Of a stretch of 64,000 nt of DNA, positions 1 through 10,000 are shown in pieces. Within the stretch, counting starts at the first letter, position 1. Each line of letters opens with the position of its first letter. The position numbers and the translations under genes are program-made. Source of the stretch: Geoalkalibacter halelectricus (GTDB taxonomy: Bacteria; Desulfobacterota; Desulfuromonadia; Desulfuromonadales; Geoalkalibacteraceae); NCBI RefSeq assembly GCF_025263685.1, contig NZ_CP092109.1, positions 186,001-250,000 on the forward strand, read 5' to 3'. The notes below the pieces were generated by a model, which saw only the letters and a list, made by a program, of their open reading frames with translations, had not been told where the DNA came from and made no database searches.

Positions 1-1
1 G

Positions 2-112
2 GGACAAACCGCCGCCGCCGAAAAATTACTGACCGAGCTGGCTGCCTTGCCCTGGTCGGTGGAATATTACCCCTGGATTCCCCCATACATCGCATCCCTG
101 AGGGAAGAATGA
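2..112 (+). CDS. C-terminal end of an unidentified protein (partial)
   Basis: An open frame enters from the left edge and stops with TGA at 110-112. The 36 residues visible read like normal protein (helix-friendly, ending ...PYIASLREE) and use GC-rich third positions, while the frame ending at 120 gives an Arg-rich, unlikely peptide. Nothing identifies the family. It could be the tail of a TPR-type protein, but that is a guess. The gene lies upstream of, and in the same direction as, the cytochrome at 279. Confidence 0.4.
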   Translation, partial: GQTAAAEKLLTELAALPWSVEYYPWIPPYIASLREE

Positions 113-130
113 ACGCATAATCACCCGGCG

Positions 131-234
131 TGGGGTCGCAGCCCCATGACAAGGGTGTCCGGCGCCAGGGATGGCGCCGGTCAAGCGGCCAGGGACGGCG
201 AAAAGCGCCCCTTGTCATGGGGGTTGCGACCCCA
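131..234. repeat. Long inverted repeat enclosing two GGA-loop hairpins (CsrA-site-like)
   Basis: Outer arms 131-153 and 211-234 are complementary over about 23 bases with one bulge. Inside, 159-180 forms a perfect 8-bp hairpin (CCGGCGCC / GGCGCCGG) with loop AGGGAT. A weaker 3-bp hairpin at 188-199 carries loop AGGGAC. GGA presented in a hairpin loop is the established recognition feature of CsrA/RsmA proteins. A fragment of the outer arm recurs at 16120-16140, so this is a dispersed element. Whether it is transcribed is not known. Confidence 0.6.
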
Positions 235-278
235 GGCCACACTGTAACGAATGAATTTAGCCCATGAAGGAGTCCGAC

Positions 279-764
279 ATGATCCGCAACCTGTTGCTGC
301 TTTTCACCCTGCTGGTCTTCCTGGTCGCCTGCAGCCGCGAGGAGCCCGCGCCCCCCGAGCCCAAGGAGGAGCCACCCGCCGTGGAGGCGCCGCAGCCGCG
401 CCCTATGCCCACCGGGCCCATCGTCACCAGCAACACTCAAGAACTTTTCGAGATGGGCGCGCGCTATTACCATCGCGGCTGCGCGCAATGCCACAATGAC
501 GGCATCGAGGGCGCCCCGCGTCTGGGTGATGTCCAAGCCTGGCAGCCGCGCCTGGACAAAGGAATGCATGTGCTGGTGGAAAACGCTATTGCGGGTTATG
601 AAGGGGACAGCGGCCTGATGCCGGCGCGCGGCGGTAATCCCGGCATGCGCGCCGAGGCGGTGTCCCTGGCGGTGCGTTTCATGGTCGAAATGGCCCAGCC
701 CGATGAGGAAGATTGGGACGAACTGGACGACGAGGACTGGGACGAGGATTCCGACGAAGAGTAA
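279..764 (+). CDS. Monohaem c-type cytochrome lipoprotein (cytochrome c5-like)
   Basis: A 161-residue exported haem protein. The N-terminus has a hydrophobic signal ending in a lipobox (FLVAC), so it is probably lipid-anchored. A Pro/Glu-rich linker follows, then one haem motif (CAQCH). The downstream GAPRLGD and MPARGG segments are typical of cytochrome c5 domains, and the Met of MPARGG is the likely distal ligand. The C-terminus is an extremely acidic Asp/Glu/Trp tail of about 20 residues, which is unusual and could dock a basic partner. The ATG at 279 is preferred over the in-frame ATG at 264 because AAGGAG (267-272) lies six bases upstream of it. The likely role is periplasmic electron transfer; the partner is unknown. 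Confidence 0.85.
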   Translation: MIRNLLLLFTLLVFLVACSREEPAPPEPKEEPPAVEAPQPRPMPTGPIVTSNTQELFEMGARYYHRGCAQCHNDGIEGAPRLGDVQAWQPRLDKGMHVLVENAIAGYEGDSGLMPARGGNPGMRAEAVSLAVRFMVEMAQPDEEDWDELDDEDWDEDSDEE

Positions 765-770
765 ATCCCT

Positions 771-805
771 GGGCCGAACTCCCGCAGATTGCGGGAGTTC
801 GGCCC
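771..805 (+). terminator. Perfect 15-bp hairpin after the cytochrome gene
   Basis: GGGCCGAACTCCCGC (771-785) pairs exactly with 791-805 around a 5-base loop. It starts six bases after the stop codon. The flank is AACAAAAC and not a T run, so this is either a weak terminator or an mRNA 3'-end stabilising hairpin. Confidence 0.5.
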
Positions 806-918
806 AACAAAACGCAATTCCTACCTTTTCCGCAAAAAAGCGGTCCTTATTTTGCAGGATGACGGGGATATTCGGGTAATCCCGAGCGCAGTGCCTCATT
901 TCCGCACCGGAGTCCTGC

Positions 919-3453
919 ATGGAGCCGCGTCCCTGCCAAAAAGCCGTCATTTACCTGATTTTTGTTCTCTCAGGCTTCTGCGCCCTGGTCTTCGAGGTGC
1001 TGTGGAGCAAGTACCTCGCCCTGACCTTCGGCACCACCATCGGGGCGGTCAGCATCGTCACCGCCACCTTCATGGCGGGCCTGGCCCTGGGCAGCTACAT
1101 CTTCGGTCGCTACACCGTCGACCACGACGCCAATCCGCTGCGCCTCTACGCCTGGCTCGAGGTCGGCGTCGCCGTGACCGCCCTGCTCTTCGCCCCGACC
1201 CTGGTCATGGTCGAACGCATCTACGTTTTCTGGACACATATCCTGCCCCAGGCGCCCTGGCTCACCACCAGCGTCAACATCCTGTTCTGCGCCATGCTAT
1301 TGTTACCGCCGACCATATTCATGGGCGGAACCCTGCCCGTCATGTGTCGGCTGTTCGCCCGCAGAAAGTGCGGCGGGCAGATCGGCCGCCTCTACGCCCT
1401 CAACACCCTGGGCGCGACCCTGGGCGCCTTCGCCGCCGCCTTCATGCTGATCCCGGCTCTGGGTCTGTCGCGCACCGGCTATCTGGCCGTGGCCCTCAAT
1501 CTGGCGATAGCCGGCGGCGCCTTTATCCTCTCGCGCCGTTGTGCCGCCGCCCCCGGCGAAAAACCCGCGACGCCGCGCCACCGCGACTGGTTCCCGGACC
1601 CCAGGACGCACCGGCCGGTGCTCATCGCGGTGGGACTGGTGGGCTTTTTCACTCTGGCTTACCAGATTCTCTGGACGCGGGTGCTGATGCTGTTTCTCGG
1701 CAACACCGTCTATGCCTTCGCCCTGATGCTCTCCACCTACCTGGTCGGGGTTGCCCTGGGTGCCGCCCTCTATGCGCGCCTGGTTCATCCGGCCCTGAAC
1801 GAGCGGCGCCTGTTCTGCCTGCTGACCCTGCTCATCGGTCTGGTGGTGCTGGCGAGCGCTCCCTTCTACGATCAACTGGCCCTGGTATTCCAATTCGCCC
1901 ACGATGCTTCAGGGGATCGCTGGTGGCATCTGTCCCTGCTCTCCTATCTCATCGTGTTCGCCGTGCTGGGCCTGCCGACCCTGCTCTCCGGGGCGCTGAT
2001 CCCGGCGGCCTTCGCCATCCTCGATCCGGGGCAGCGTCACACCGGCGAGGGTATCGGCCTCGTGGTGCTCCATGACACCCTGGGCAGCGTCCTCGGCGCC
2101 CTGGCGGCAGGCTTCGTGCTGCTGCCCCTGCTCGGCCCCCTCGACAGCTTTCGCCTGCTGGCCGTGGCCAATCTGATCCTGGGCGTCTGGCTTTTTTACC
2201 ACTTCCGCCTCGACCGCCCGCTGGTGCGCCTGCTGCCGATCACGGCCGCGGTGCTGGCGGCGGTGCTGTTTCTGCCCCTGCAATGGGACGCCAAGCTGAT
2301 GAACAGCGGGGTCTATGTCTATGCGCCCAAATACCGCGCCCTGGGCGGCATGCAGGTGGCCATGGCCGATGAAAACATTCTCGATGTCATCAAAGGGCGC
2401 GACGCCACCGTGGCGGTGTTCGAAAGCGCCGACGGGCGGGTGCGCTTTTTCACCGTCAACGGCAAGACCGACGGCGGCACCGGTCTCGACCGCCATACCC
2501 AGACCCTCATCGGCCATCTGCCCCTGTTCGCCCACCCCGAACCGCGCGAGGTCCTGGTTATCGGCCTGGGCACCGGCATCACCCTGCAAGGGCTGAGCGC
2601 GCATCCCACCGAGCGTATCGACTGCGTGGAAATCTCCCGCGAAGTGGTGCGCGCGGAACAATACTTCCGCGAAGCCAACGACAACGTCCTCGCCGACCCC
2701 AAAGTGCGGCTCCTGGTGCAGGACGGCCGCAACCTGCTTCTGACCCGCGACCAGAGCTACGACGTCATCGTCTCCCAGCCTTCCAACCCCTGGCAGAGCG
2801 GCAACGCCAACCTCTTTACCCTGGAGTTCTACCGCCTGGCCGCCGAACACCTCAGGGAAGGCGGCATCTTCGGTCAGTGGCTGGGGCTCTACGACATCAC
2901 CCCGGACAACCTGCGCCTGGCGGTGCGCACCCTGATGGAGGTGTTTCCCGAGGTGCAGGTGTTTCATTCGGGAGCCGATCTGATCCTCATCGCCTCGCAA
3001 CAGCCGGTGGAGTTCGACTACCAGGCCATGGCGCGGCGCTTCGCCCAACCGACCCTGGCCGCCGTCATGCAAGCCGTCGACTTGGCCTCGCCGGGCGAAC
3101 TCATCGCCGGGCACTACCTCTACGACGGCCCGTCCCTGCGCACCTTCGCCGGCATGGGCCCGCCCTTCAACAGCGACGACCGCCCGGTGCTCGAACACGC
3201 CTCGCGCCACAACCTGGGCCAAAACACCCTGGGCGAATTTCAGCAGGCCAACATGCAGGCCCTGCTCGCCGCCCGCGGCCACAGTTGGTTGCCCCTCACC
3301 AATCTGGGCACCGGCCCGCGACAATTCGCCGCCGCCCTGCGCGACCTCGGCGACGGCTACGCCCGCGTCGGCATGAGCGCCGAGGCGCGCAACTTTTATC
3401 AGCGCGCCGCCGAGGTGGAAAGGGAACTTCTGACGGAGGGAAGGGGCGGATAA
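919..3453 (+). CDS. Fused multi-pass membrane protein / spermidine synthase-like protein
   Basis: An 844-residue fusion. The first roughly 460 residues are a string of transmembrane helices (starting IYLIFVLSGFCALVFEVLW) of the kind found fused to polyamine aminopropyltransferase domains. A soluble Rossmann domain follows, with the nucleotide-binding loop VLVIGLGTG near residues 545-553, an acidic residue in DCVEIS, and DGR near residue 600. The C-terminal 60 residues look like a short TPR helix pair. ATG 919 has GGAG six bases upstream. Members of this fused family are widespread in Desulfuromonadales; the substrate is generally not established, so spermidine synthesis is only suggested. It is convergent with the giant cytochrome gene downstream. 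Confidence 0.85.
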   Translation: MEPRPCQKAVIYLIFVLSGFCALVFEVLWSKYLALTFGTTIGAVSIVTATFMAGLALGSYIFGRYTVDHDANPLRLYAWLEVGVAVTALLFAPTLVMVERIYVFWTHILPQAPWLTTSVNILFCAMLLLPPTIFMGGTLPVMCRLFARRKCGGQIGRLYALNTLGATLGAFAAAFMLIPALGLSRTGYLAVALNLAIAGGAFILSRRCAAAPGEKPATPRHRDWFPDPRTHRPVLIAVGLVGFFTLAYQILWTRVLMLFLGNTVYAFALMLSTYLVGVALGAALYARLVHPALNERRLFCLLTLLIGLVVLASAPFYDQLALVFQFAHDASGDRWWHLSLLSYLIVFAVLGLPTLLSGALIPAAFAILDPGQRHTGEGIGLVVLHDTLGSVLGALAAGFVLLPLLGPLDSFRLLAVANLILGVWLFYHFRLDRPLVRLLPITAAVLAAVLFLPLQWDAKLMNSGVYVYAPKYRALGGMQVAMADENILDVIKGRDATVAVFESADGRVRFFTVNGKTDGGTGLDRHTQTLIGHLPLFAHPEPREVLVIGLGTGITLQGLSAHPTERIDCVEISREVVRAEQYFREANDNVLADPKVRLLVQDGRNLLLTRDQSYDVIVSQPSNPWQSGNANLFTLEFYRLAAEHLREGGIFGQWLGLYDITPDNLRLAVRTLMEVFPEVQVFHSGADLILIASQQPVEFDYQAMARRFAQPTLAAVMQAVDLASPGELIAGHYLYDGPSLRTFAGMGPPFNSDDRPVLEHASRHNLGQNTLGEFQQANMQALLAARGHSWLPLTNLGTGPRQFAAALRDLGDGYARVGMSAEARNFYQRAAEVERELLTEGRGG

Positions 3454-3573
3454 CGAATGGTCTTCCGCACCTGTCCAGTGCACCCATAGATTCACCGAGG
3501 CGCGGAAATCCTTCCGGAAAAACCCGGCAGGTTTGTTGGCGCAATATCCGCACCCGGGTTTGACAATGGGGCC

Positions 3574-3741
3574 GTAGGGGCGCAGCATGCTGCGCCCTGG
3601 TTAGATCCCAACGGATGCGGGTTAGGGCGCAACGGATGCAGGTCAGGGCGCAGCACGCTGCGCCCCTACGCGGTGCATTCGGTTATTTTTCGCCAACGCA
3701 AAAGGCCCGGATTTCTCCGGGCCTTTTGCGTTCATCAGTTG
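3574..3741. repeat. Palindrome-terminator repeat unit, copy 1
   Basis: The unit holds two palindromes of the type GTAGGGGCGCAGCATGCTGC (3574-3596 and 3645-3669), an ATCCCAACGGATG spacer, and a GC-rich hairpin at 3698-3729. It recurs 230 bases later as a diverged tandem copy. The 547-base gap 3454-4000 contains only these repeats and no convincing gene. Confidence 0.75.
3698..3729. terminator. Bidirectional terminator in repeat copy 1
   Basis: A 13-bp stem (GCAAAAGGCCCGG at 3698-3710 with 3717-3729) and a 6-base loop, with A/T tracts built into the stem so that both strands end in a T run. It lies between the convergent genes ending at 3453 and 4001. Confidence 0.7.
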
Positions 3742-3803
3742 GTCTTAAACGGATGCCATTTGCGGGCCGTGCCCACCCTGCGACTGATGGAGGGACGGTG
3801 GTC

Positions 3804-3972
3804 GTAGGGGCGCAGCGTGCTGCGCCCTTGTTTAATCCCAACGGATGTGGTTTAGAGCGCAGCAGAAGCAGGTCAGGGCGCAGCACGCTGCGCCCCTACC
3901 CGGCACATTCGGTTGTTTTTCGCCAACGCAGAAAGGCCCGGATTTCTCCGGGCCTTTTGTGCGTTCATCAGT
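3804..3972. repeat. Palindrome-terminator repeat unit, copy 2
   Basis: A diverged copy of the 3574-3741 unit: palindromes at 3804-3827 and 3875-3900, the same spacer, the same hairpin, and the same TTCATCAGTTG ending. The two copies are separated by about 60 bases of unrelated sequence. Confidence 0.75.
3932..3957. terminator. Terminator hairpin in repeat copy 2
   Basis: AAAGGCCCGG (3932-3941) pairs with 3948-3957 around ATTTCT. It sits about 45 bases beyond the stop of the minus-strand giant cytochrome and probably ends its transcript. Confidence 0.65.
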
Positions 3973-4000
3973 TGTGGCAATAACTATGGTGGGCGGATTA

Positions 4001-7000
4001 TCACTGCCAGGGCGTCACCCTGTTCCAGCCCGGCTCCTCGGGCTCGCCGCTGCCGCTGATGTTGACATAGCGGTGGCAGTTCTGGGCACTGGTGGCATAG
4101 GCGAACTGGCGATCCACGCGCACACCGCGGGCATCGGTGCCGCTGTAGGGCATCACGCCCTGGTTATTCCAAGCGACACTGGTGCCATCGGCTTCCCCTT
4201 CCCACCAATCACGGTCGTTGGCGAATACATCGTCCCAGGTGTTGTGATAAACATCCAGGCAATTGGTGATCATCAGCCGCGGCAGACGTGATGCGTGCGG
4301 GTTGTGGCACTTGGAACAACTGAAGCGGTGGTAGCCCAATTCCGGTGCGGTGGTGGAATCATCCACCCCCCAGCTCGGCTCCCAAACGGCATAACGATTT
4401 TCACCACGATCGCTGTTCCAGGCATAGGGATACACTCCTCGCCGGTTCCGGCTGGTCACATGACTGCTGCTTTCTTTGGTGCTGCCACCGTCATCGTTAC
4501 GTAAACCGTAAATTCTATCACCATCCTTGCCTATGGTGTCCTGATAGCCCATGGCCGGTCGCCGCCAGTCATAGAGCCGGGTGTCGCCGGACATGTAACC
4601 TTCCTTGCGGATTGCCGGATTATAGACATTGGCCGCATGCACCCCGCTGCCGCCGATCACCGCATTGGAGTGGCCGTTGACGCCCACCCAGGCGTCGGCC
4701 GGATCGCCGAAGCGGTTCATGTTGTCCACATCGCGCCCATGGCACATGACGCACAAACCGGCGGAATCGTCCAGCGTCCAGTCGGCGGTGGGGTAGCCGC
4801 TGTTCTGGTCGATCCAGTAGCCGCCCATGCGGTTTTGCGTGGTGGAACCGCGCGGCACCATGCCGTAGTCCTCGTCCCAGTCATACCAGTTGTGCACCGC
4901 GCTGTTCACCCCGTCGCGATCGTAGCGACCGGGCGCCCCGTCCTCCTTGTAGGGATTGCCCTTCCAGGTGCCGCGCAGATAGGGCGGCCCCGAAACGTCG
5001 TCATTGGGCGCCAGATTAAGATCATGCACGTCATGACAGTAGCTGCAGCGGATCATTTCCACCGGGTCCACCCCGGGACCGAGCACATCGGGATTGACCG
5101 AATGGGTCGACTGAATCTCCCCGGTTTTGTAGCTGAAGTTGGGGCTGGTCCAGATCGCCCCCACCCAGCGGGCCTGGTTGAGAGAGCCGTAATCGTAATC
5201 CATGTTGCCGGTGTTTGCCTTCTGGTTCACCCCCCACTCGGAGATGTTATTGTCCTGGTGGCAGGCCCAGCACACTTCCGCCTCGCTGGTGATGGGCTGG
5301 CCGTCCAGGTGGGTGCGGCCGTTGATCACTCGGCGCAGATGAATACCACCCGAGCTGTAATCAATGCCCACCATGGGATAATTGGGGATGAAGACGGTTT
5401 CGCCGCCATCATCGTGCCCTCCCTGGGGATGGCCTTCCACATGACACCAGGTACAGTGACGCACCTGCCCGCCGTCGCTGGTGTGGGGTATGTGCTTGGT
5501 GCGAATCTGTTCACCGTGGGAAAATCTCATCCCCACAGGGATCGGCCTGTGCAGGGTCAGGGTGGTGCCGGACTTGGCGGTGATCTGGAAGAAAGTCCCG
5601 TTTTTCCTTATGCGATCACCGATCTGCAGATTGTTGCCGGAACTCGACACCGTCAAGGTATTGATGGCGCCGTCACCATGCTGGGTGCCGCTGATGGTCG
5701 AGGCGCGCCCCACCGTTGCAGAGTTGGTTGACTCACCCACCCAGTAGACATAGCCCTGATGACCATGACACTCGTTGCATTCCACCAGGCGCGGGCCGTG
5801 GGGCTCGGGACTGCGCGTGGTCCAGGTCGGGTCGACGGCGCCGCTGCCGTGACAGCGCAGCTCCGAGGTGCCGATGCACGAACCCGGCTCCAGTTCCGTG
5901 GGCGGCACCCACTCGGCATCCCTGCCGGCGGCCCGCAGGTTGAGGCGCACATCGACCGTACCGTCGGCGTGATCGTTGCCCTCGTGACACAGGGTGCAGG
6001 AGTGCCCGGTAAAGCGGTAGGAGAAGTTGAGATGGCGCAGATGCTGGCCCACCGCATCACCATCTTCATTGCCGAGCAAGTCGATGGGCGGCGCGGCCTG
6101 GTAGATGGGCCGGTTGCCGTAATAGCGCTCATCCAGGGTCGGATCCTCGAAGGGTCGACCATAGGGGTCGATGTTGGGCCGGTCGGGATCGCCGTGACAG
6201 CCAGCGCAGGTGACGGTGCTGGGATCGTTCCACATCGGCTCGCCGCTGCCGTGGCAACCGGTCACACCCGTGGCATTGAAGCCGAAACAGGTGCCGCTGT
6301 CGATGTTTTGCATCTCTATGGTCAGATCGTTGAAACCTCCCGGCCCGGTGAGATCCTCATATATTTTCACGTCGCCATCATGGTAGACGACCTTGTCGGC
6401 GGTCAATTCCGTCGGGCCGGTGGCGGTGTTGAAAAAGCCCTTGCGCGGATTGTTCCAGGCCATACGGATTTCACCCACCATGTGATCGAGCCCGTAGTGC
6501 ATGGAATCCTCGCCGTGGCACTTGGCGCAATCCACCTGGGTGTAGCCGTGTCCGATATGGGCGCCGAGGCGATTGGGCTCGTCCGGCGGCGTGCCGTGGC
6601 ACACGCCGCACGCCAACCCGCCCTCGGCGGCGGGCGAATTGGACACTTGCGACCAGTTGCCCGCATGATCCTGGGTCTTGATCCCGAAGAAATAAGCCGT
6701 GCCGGGCTGCAGGCCCACCACCTCGTACCCCTGAGTCAAGCCGGGGTCGCCGGGCACCGGTGGCGCGGGCAGCACCGTGGAGGACGCCCAGGTGCTTTCA
6801 TCGACGGGTCCGTCGCCGTCGGCGAGTTTATAGCGGATGTCGTAGCGGGCGGCACGGCCGCCTTCATCGCCGTCATCGCCCGGCGCCGTCCAGTAAAGCT
6901 GCACCGTTCCCGCCTTGGGACGGTGCTCGGCACGCAGGTCGGTAATCGCCGCCGGGGGGGTGGTGTCGACGCTGTTGTCGACGGTGAAGATCCCCGAAAA

Positions 7001-10000
7001 CGCCTCGCGGTGGGAATGGAACGTACCATCTTCGTTGTGGGCATAGCCGTCGGTAGCCAGCACCCTGATGCGCACCTGGGTGTTGGGGCTGTCCAGGCCG
7101 ATGCCTTCCAGGGCCGTGTCCCACTTGGTTGAACGCTCGGCCAGGTTGAGGGCGATGACGTGCTCAAAGCTCGCGCCGCCATCCGAAGAGCCATAGACGT
7201 CATAGGTCACCGGATCGCCTTCAGGGTCGACCGCCTCGCTCCAGTCAATATCGATGACACCGGATACCGCGCCGCCCCCACCAGGCGTGGTGACGGTGAA
7301 GGGTGCGGGCCGGTCGTTGGCCACCTGTTCGCTGACCGTCAGCATGCTGCCGAAGCGCTGACTGCCAAAGCGCAGCCTCAAATCTCTATCCGCGTTGAGG
7401 TTCTCCTTTTTAAGGCGCACGGCCAGATGGCCGCCGGCTGGGATACGTCCGCCAATCTCCACCAGGCTGAAGCGCACCATGGTCTTGCTTTTGCGCCTGA
7501 TATCGCGATCCACATGGCCGAGGGAGTGCCAAGTGGTGCCGTTGGCGGTGTAATAGCCAAGTTCAACCCTGAGTCTCTGGTTTCTATCGCCGCGCTCCTC
7601 GACAAAAATCTGGAAACGGCCGCCCTGGATGTTCATGTCCTCGACATAGGGATCAGGCATGATCCAGGTCTTGATGATGTTGGTGTTCCTGATGTCCTCA
7701 ATTTCGTTCTTTCGCTTGGGACTGCTGCATCCCCAGTCGCCGTCGGTCAACTCCGAACGCCAAGGTCCGCTGGAGTGAGAGCGCTTGGATTCGCAACTGC
7801 CGAAGTTGGTCGTCAGGCCGGCGATGCTTCTGCCCGTGGGACTGGCGATGGCCTTCAATACCCGCGGCCGCCACTCGTTTTCGGAGAGCATCTGCGGGAT
7901 GGCTTCACGGGCACGGATGTTGGCGTCGCGGTTGCCGGCCTCGTCCTGGGCGCGCACCAGGAACTGGTAGGTTTTTCCATCATCCAGGCCGCCGACCTGA
8001 TAGCCCAGGCCGGTGGTGACATCCGTCCAGATGGTATATTCCTCATCACCGGAGCCATAGGTCGTGTCCATCTCCGGCAGGGTGCGGCCCAGATTGAAGT
8101 GCAGGTTGAAGGAGCCGTCGGTCCACCACACTTTGTAGGTGACGCGGCTGTAATCGTCCACCGCGATAGGCCAGAACAGGTTGACGGCGCCGCTGATATG
8201 GGCGGGAACGGCCTTCTCCAGGCCGAAGAACCGCGGCGGCGTCACATCGGGGCTGGCCTGGGAGCTGACCGCGTTGGAAACCTCCGACCAGTTGAAGGAT
8301 TCGTCCGCCGTTTTCACGGCGAAATGGTAGTTCTCTCCCGGCTCGAGGCCGTAAACCCGCATGTTCTGGGTCCATCCGGGGCTCAGCACCGAAGGCGGAC
8401 CGCCGGCGATCTCCGCGTCGTTCCAGGCGGCTTCGCCGTTGATCGGGCTGGTGCTGTAGCGTACCTGGTATTGATAGGCCATGGGCCCGGTTCCATCGTC
8501 GTTGCCAGGCGCGGTCCAGCTCAGCAGAGCCGTTCCGGTCCTGTCGCCGATGGTCGCGGACAGATCGGTGATTTTACCCGGGGCGATGGCATCTTCGTAC
8601 CAGGTCCAGGTGAAGGAACCATTGCTGTGGCAGGCAATGTTCGAGCAGCGCTGGATCACTGGGTTGTAGAAGCCGGTGGGATCGAAATCGCCGTTCATAT
8701 CCCTGAAGTAAGTACCTTCGTTCCAGGGGTCGCCATGGACATCGGCGGTCAAATCGTTGCGCCCCGTCACCGGCGTGGTATGGGGACCGCCCTCGGCATT
8801 GCTGCCGCCCGGATCGGGATGGCAGTAGGCGCAGGCCAGGTTCTGATAGCTGAGCTTGTTGTCGTAAGCCGCCCAGGCCGCGTCACTCAGGCCCGAAATG
8901 GCCTGGCCGATGGCATCGACATGAGGCTGATGCGACCCGGCGCGGTCAGCGATGCTGTAATCGATGCGCAGCTCGCCATCAGGCCAGAAATTGTCGGCGG
9001 GCGGGTCGTTGTTGCCGCCGCCGTGGCAGCCGTTGCAGCCCGTGGGGGTAAAGGCGAGTTCCTCGCCGTCGTGCATGTGACAACTGATGCACAATCCGGC
9101 GAAATGGTCCGGGGCCTCTTCGGTGCGGTTGTAGTAACTGACCGCGTCGGACTCATGGCACACCTGGCAGATGCCGTACTGGTTGTTGCCGCCCTGGTTG
9201 GGCAGATCCAGATAGTAGCTGGAGCGCTCGCTGCGGTCGCTAAAGCCCACCACCTGGCGCCCACCGATCTGGTCGCGGATCATGGCATCCTGCGCGCCGC
9301 TCTGACCGTGGGGATCGTGGCAGGCGATGCAGTTGGAAGCGTCATGGCTGGTGCCTGTGGTGGCGTAATGGAGCTGGGCGTCGAAACTGTGACAGATGTT
9401 GCAGAAAGCCTGCGGATCGCTGTTGAAGTCATTGCCGTAGATGCTGCGCAGGCGGTTGGTGGAGTCGGCGCCCATGTGGTCGGCGTCGAACTCAGTGCTG
9501 TGGCAGTCGCGGCACCGTTGAGGCGCGGCGACCCCGCCGTGACCTGCAGCATAATAGGCGCTCATGGCCGAAGCGCTGCGCTCGACCCCGTCGCGATCCA
9601 CATACACGGTGGTCTGCGCCCCGGTATGGCAGGTCATGCAGTCGGCGCTCTCGGCGTTGCCCCACACCAGGATGATCTCTTCCGATTCCACCCCGTGGCA
9701 AGAGTTGCAGGTTTCATGATCGACCGTGAGCGCCCCGTCCACATGCCCGGCATGGGCGCCCGTATCGGCACCAGCGCCGTGACAGGCCGCGCAGCCGATG
9801 TTGGCGCCCAGGGGAGCGACGTGCACCCCATGGCTGCCGCTCAAATCTTGCCCGGACACCGCATGACAACTGCCGCAGGCGCCGCTGGCGGCATCGCCCC
9901 AGGTGGGCGAAGCGAAGTTGCCCTGCCCATCCGAGTGGCAGAACACCGCGCAACTACCGTCCACGCTGTTGTAGGTCGCGGCGCCGAGCAGGGCGTTGCC

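Noticed and set aside
3615-3983. Open frames of 67-148 codons in the 3454-4291 region
   Set aside because: They read through duplicated palindromes and terminator hairpins or the antisense of the cytochrome 3' end, and give no protein-like sequence.
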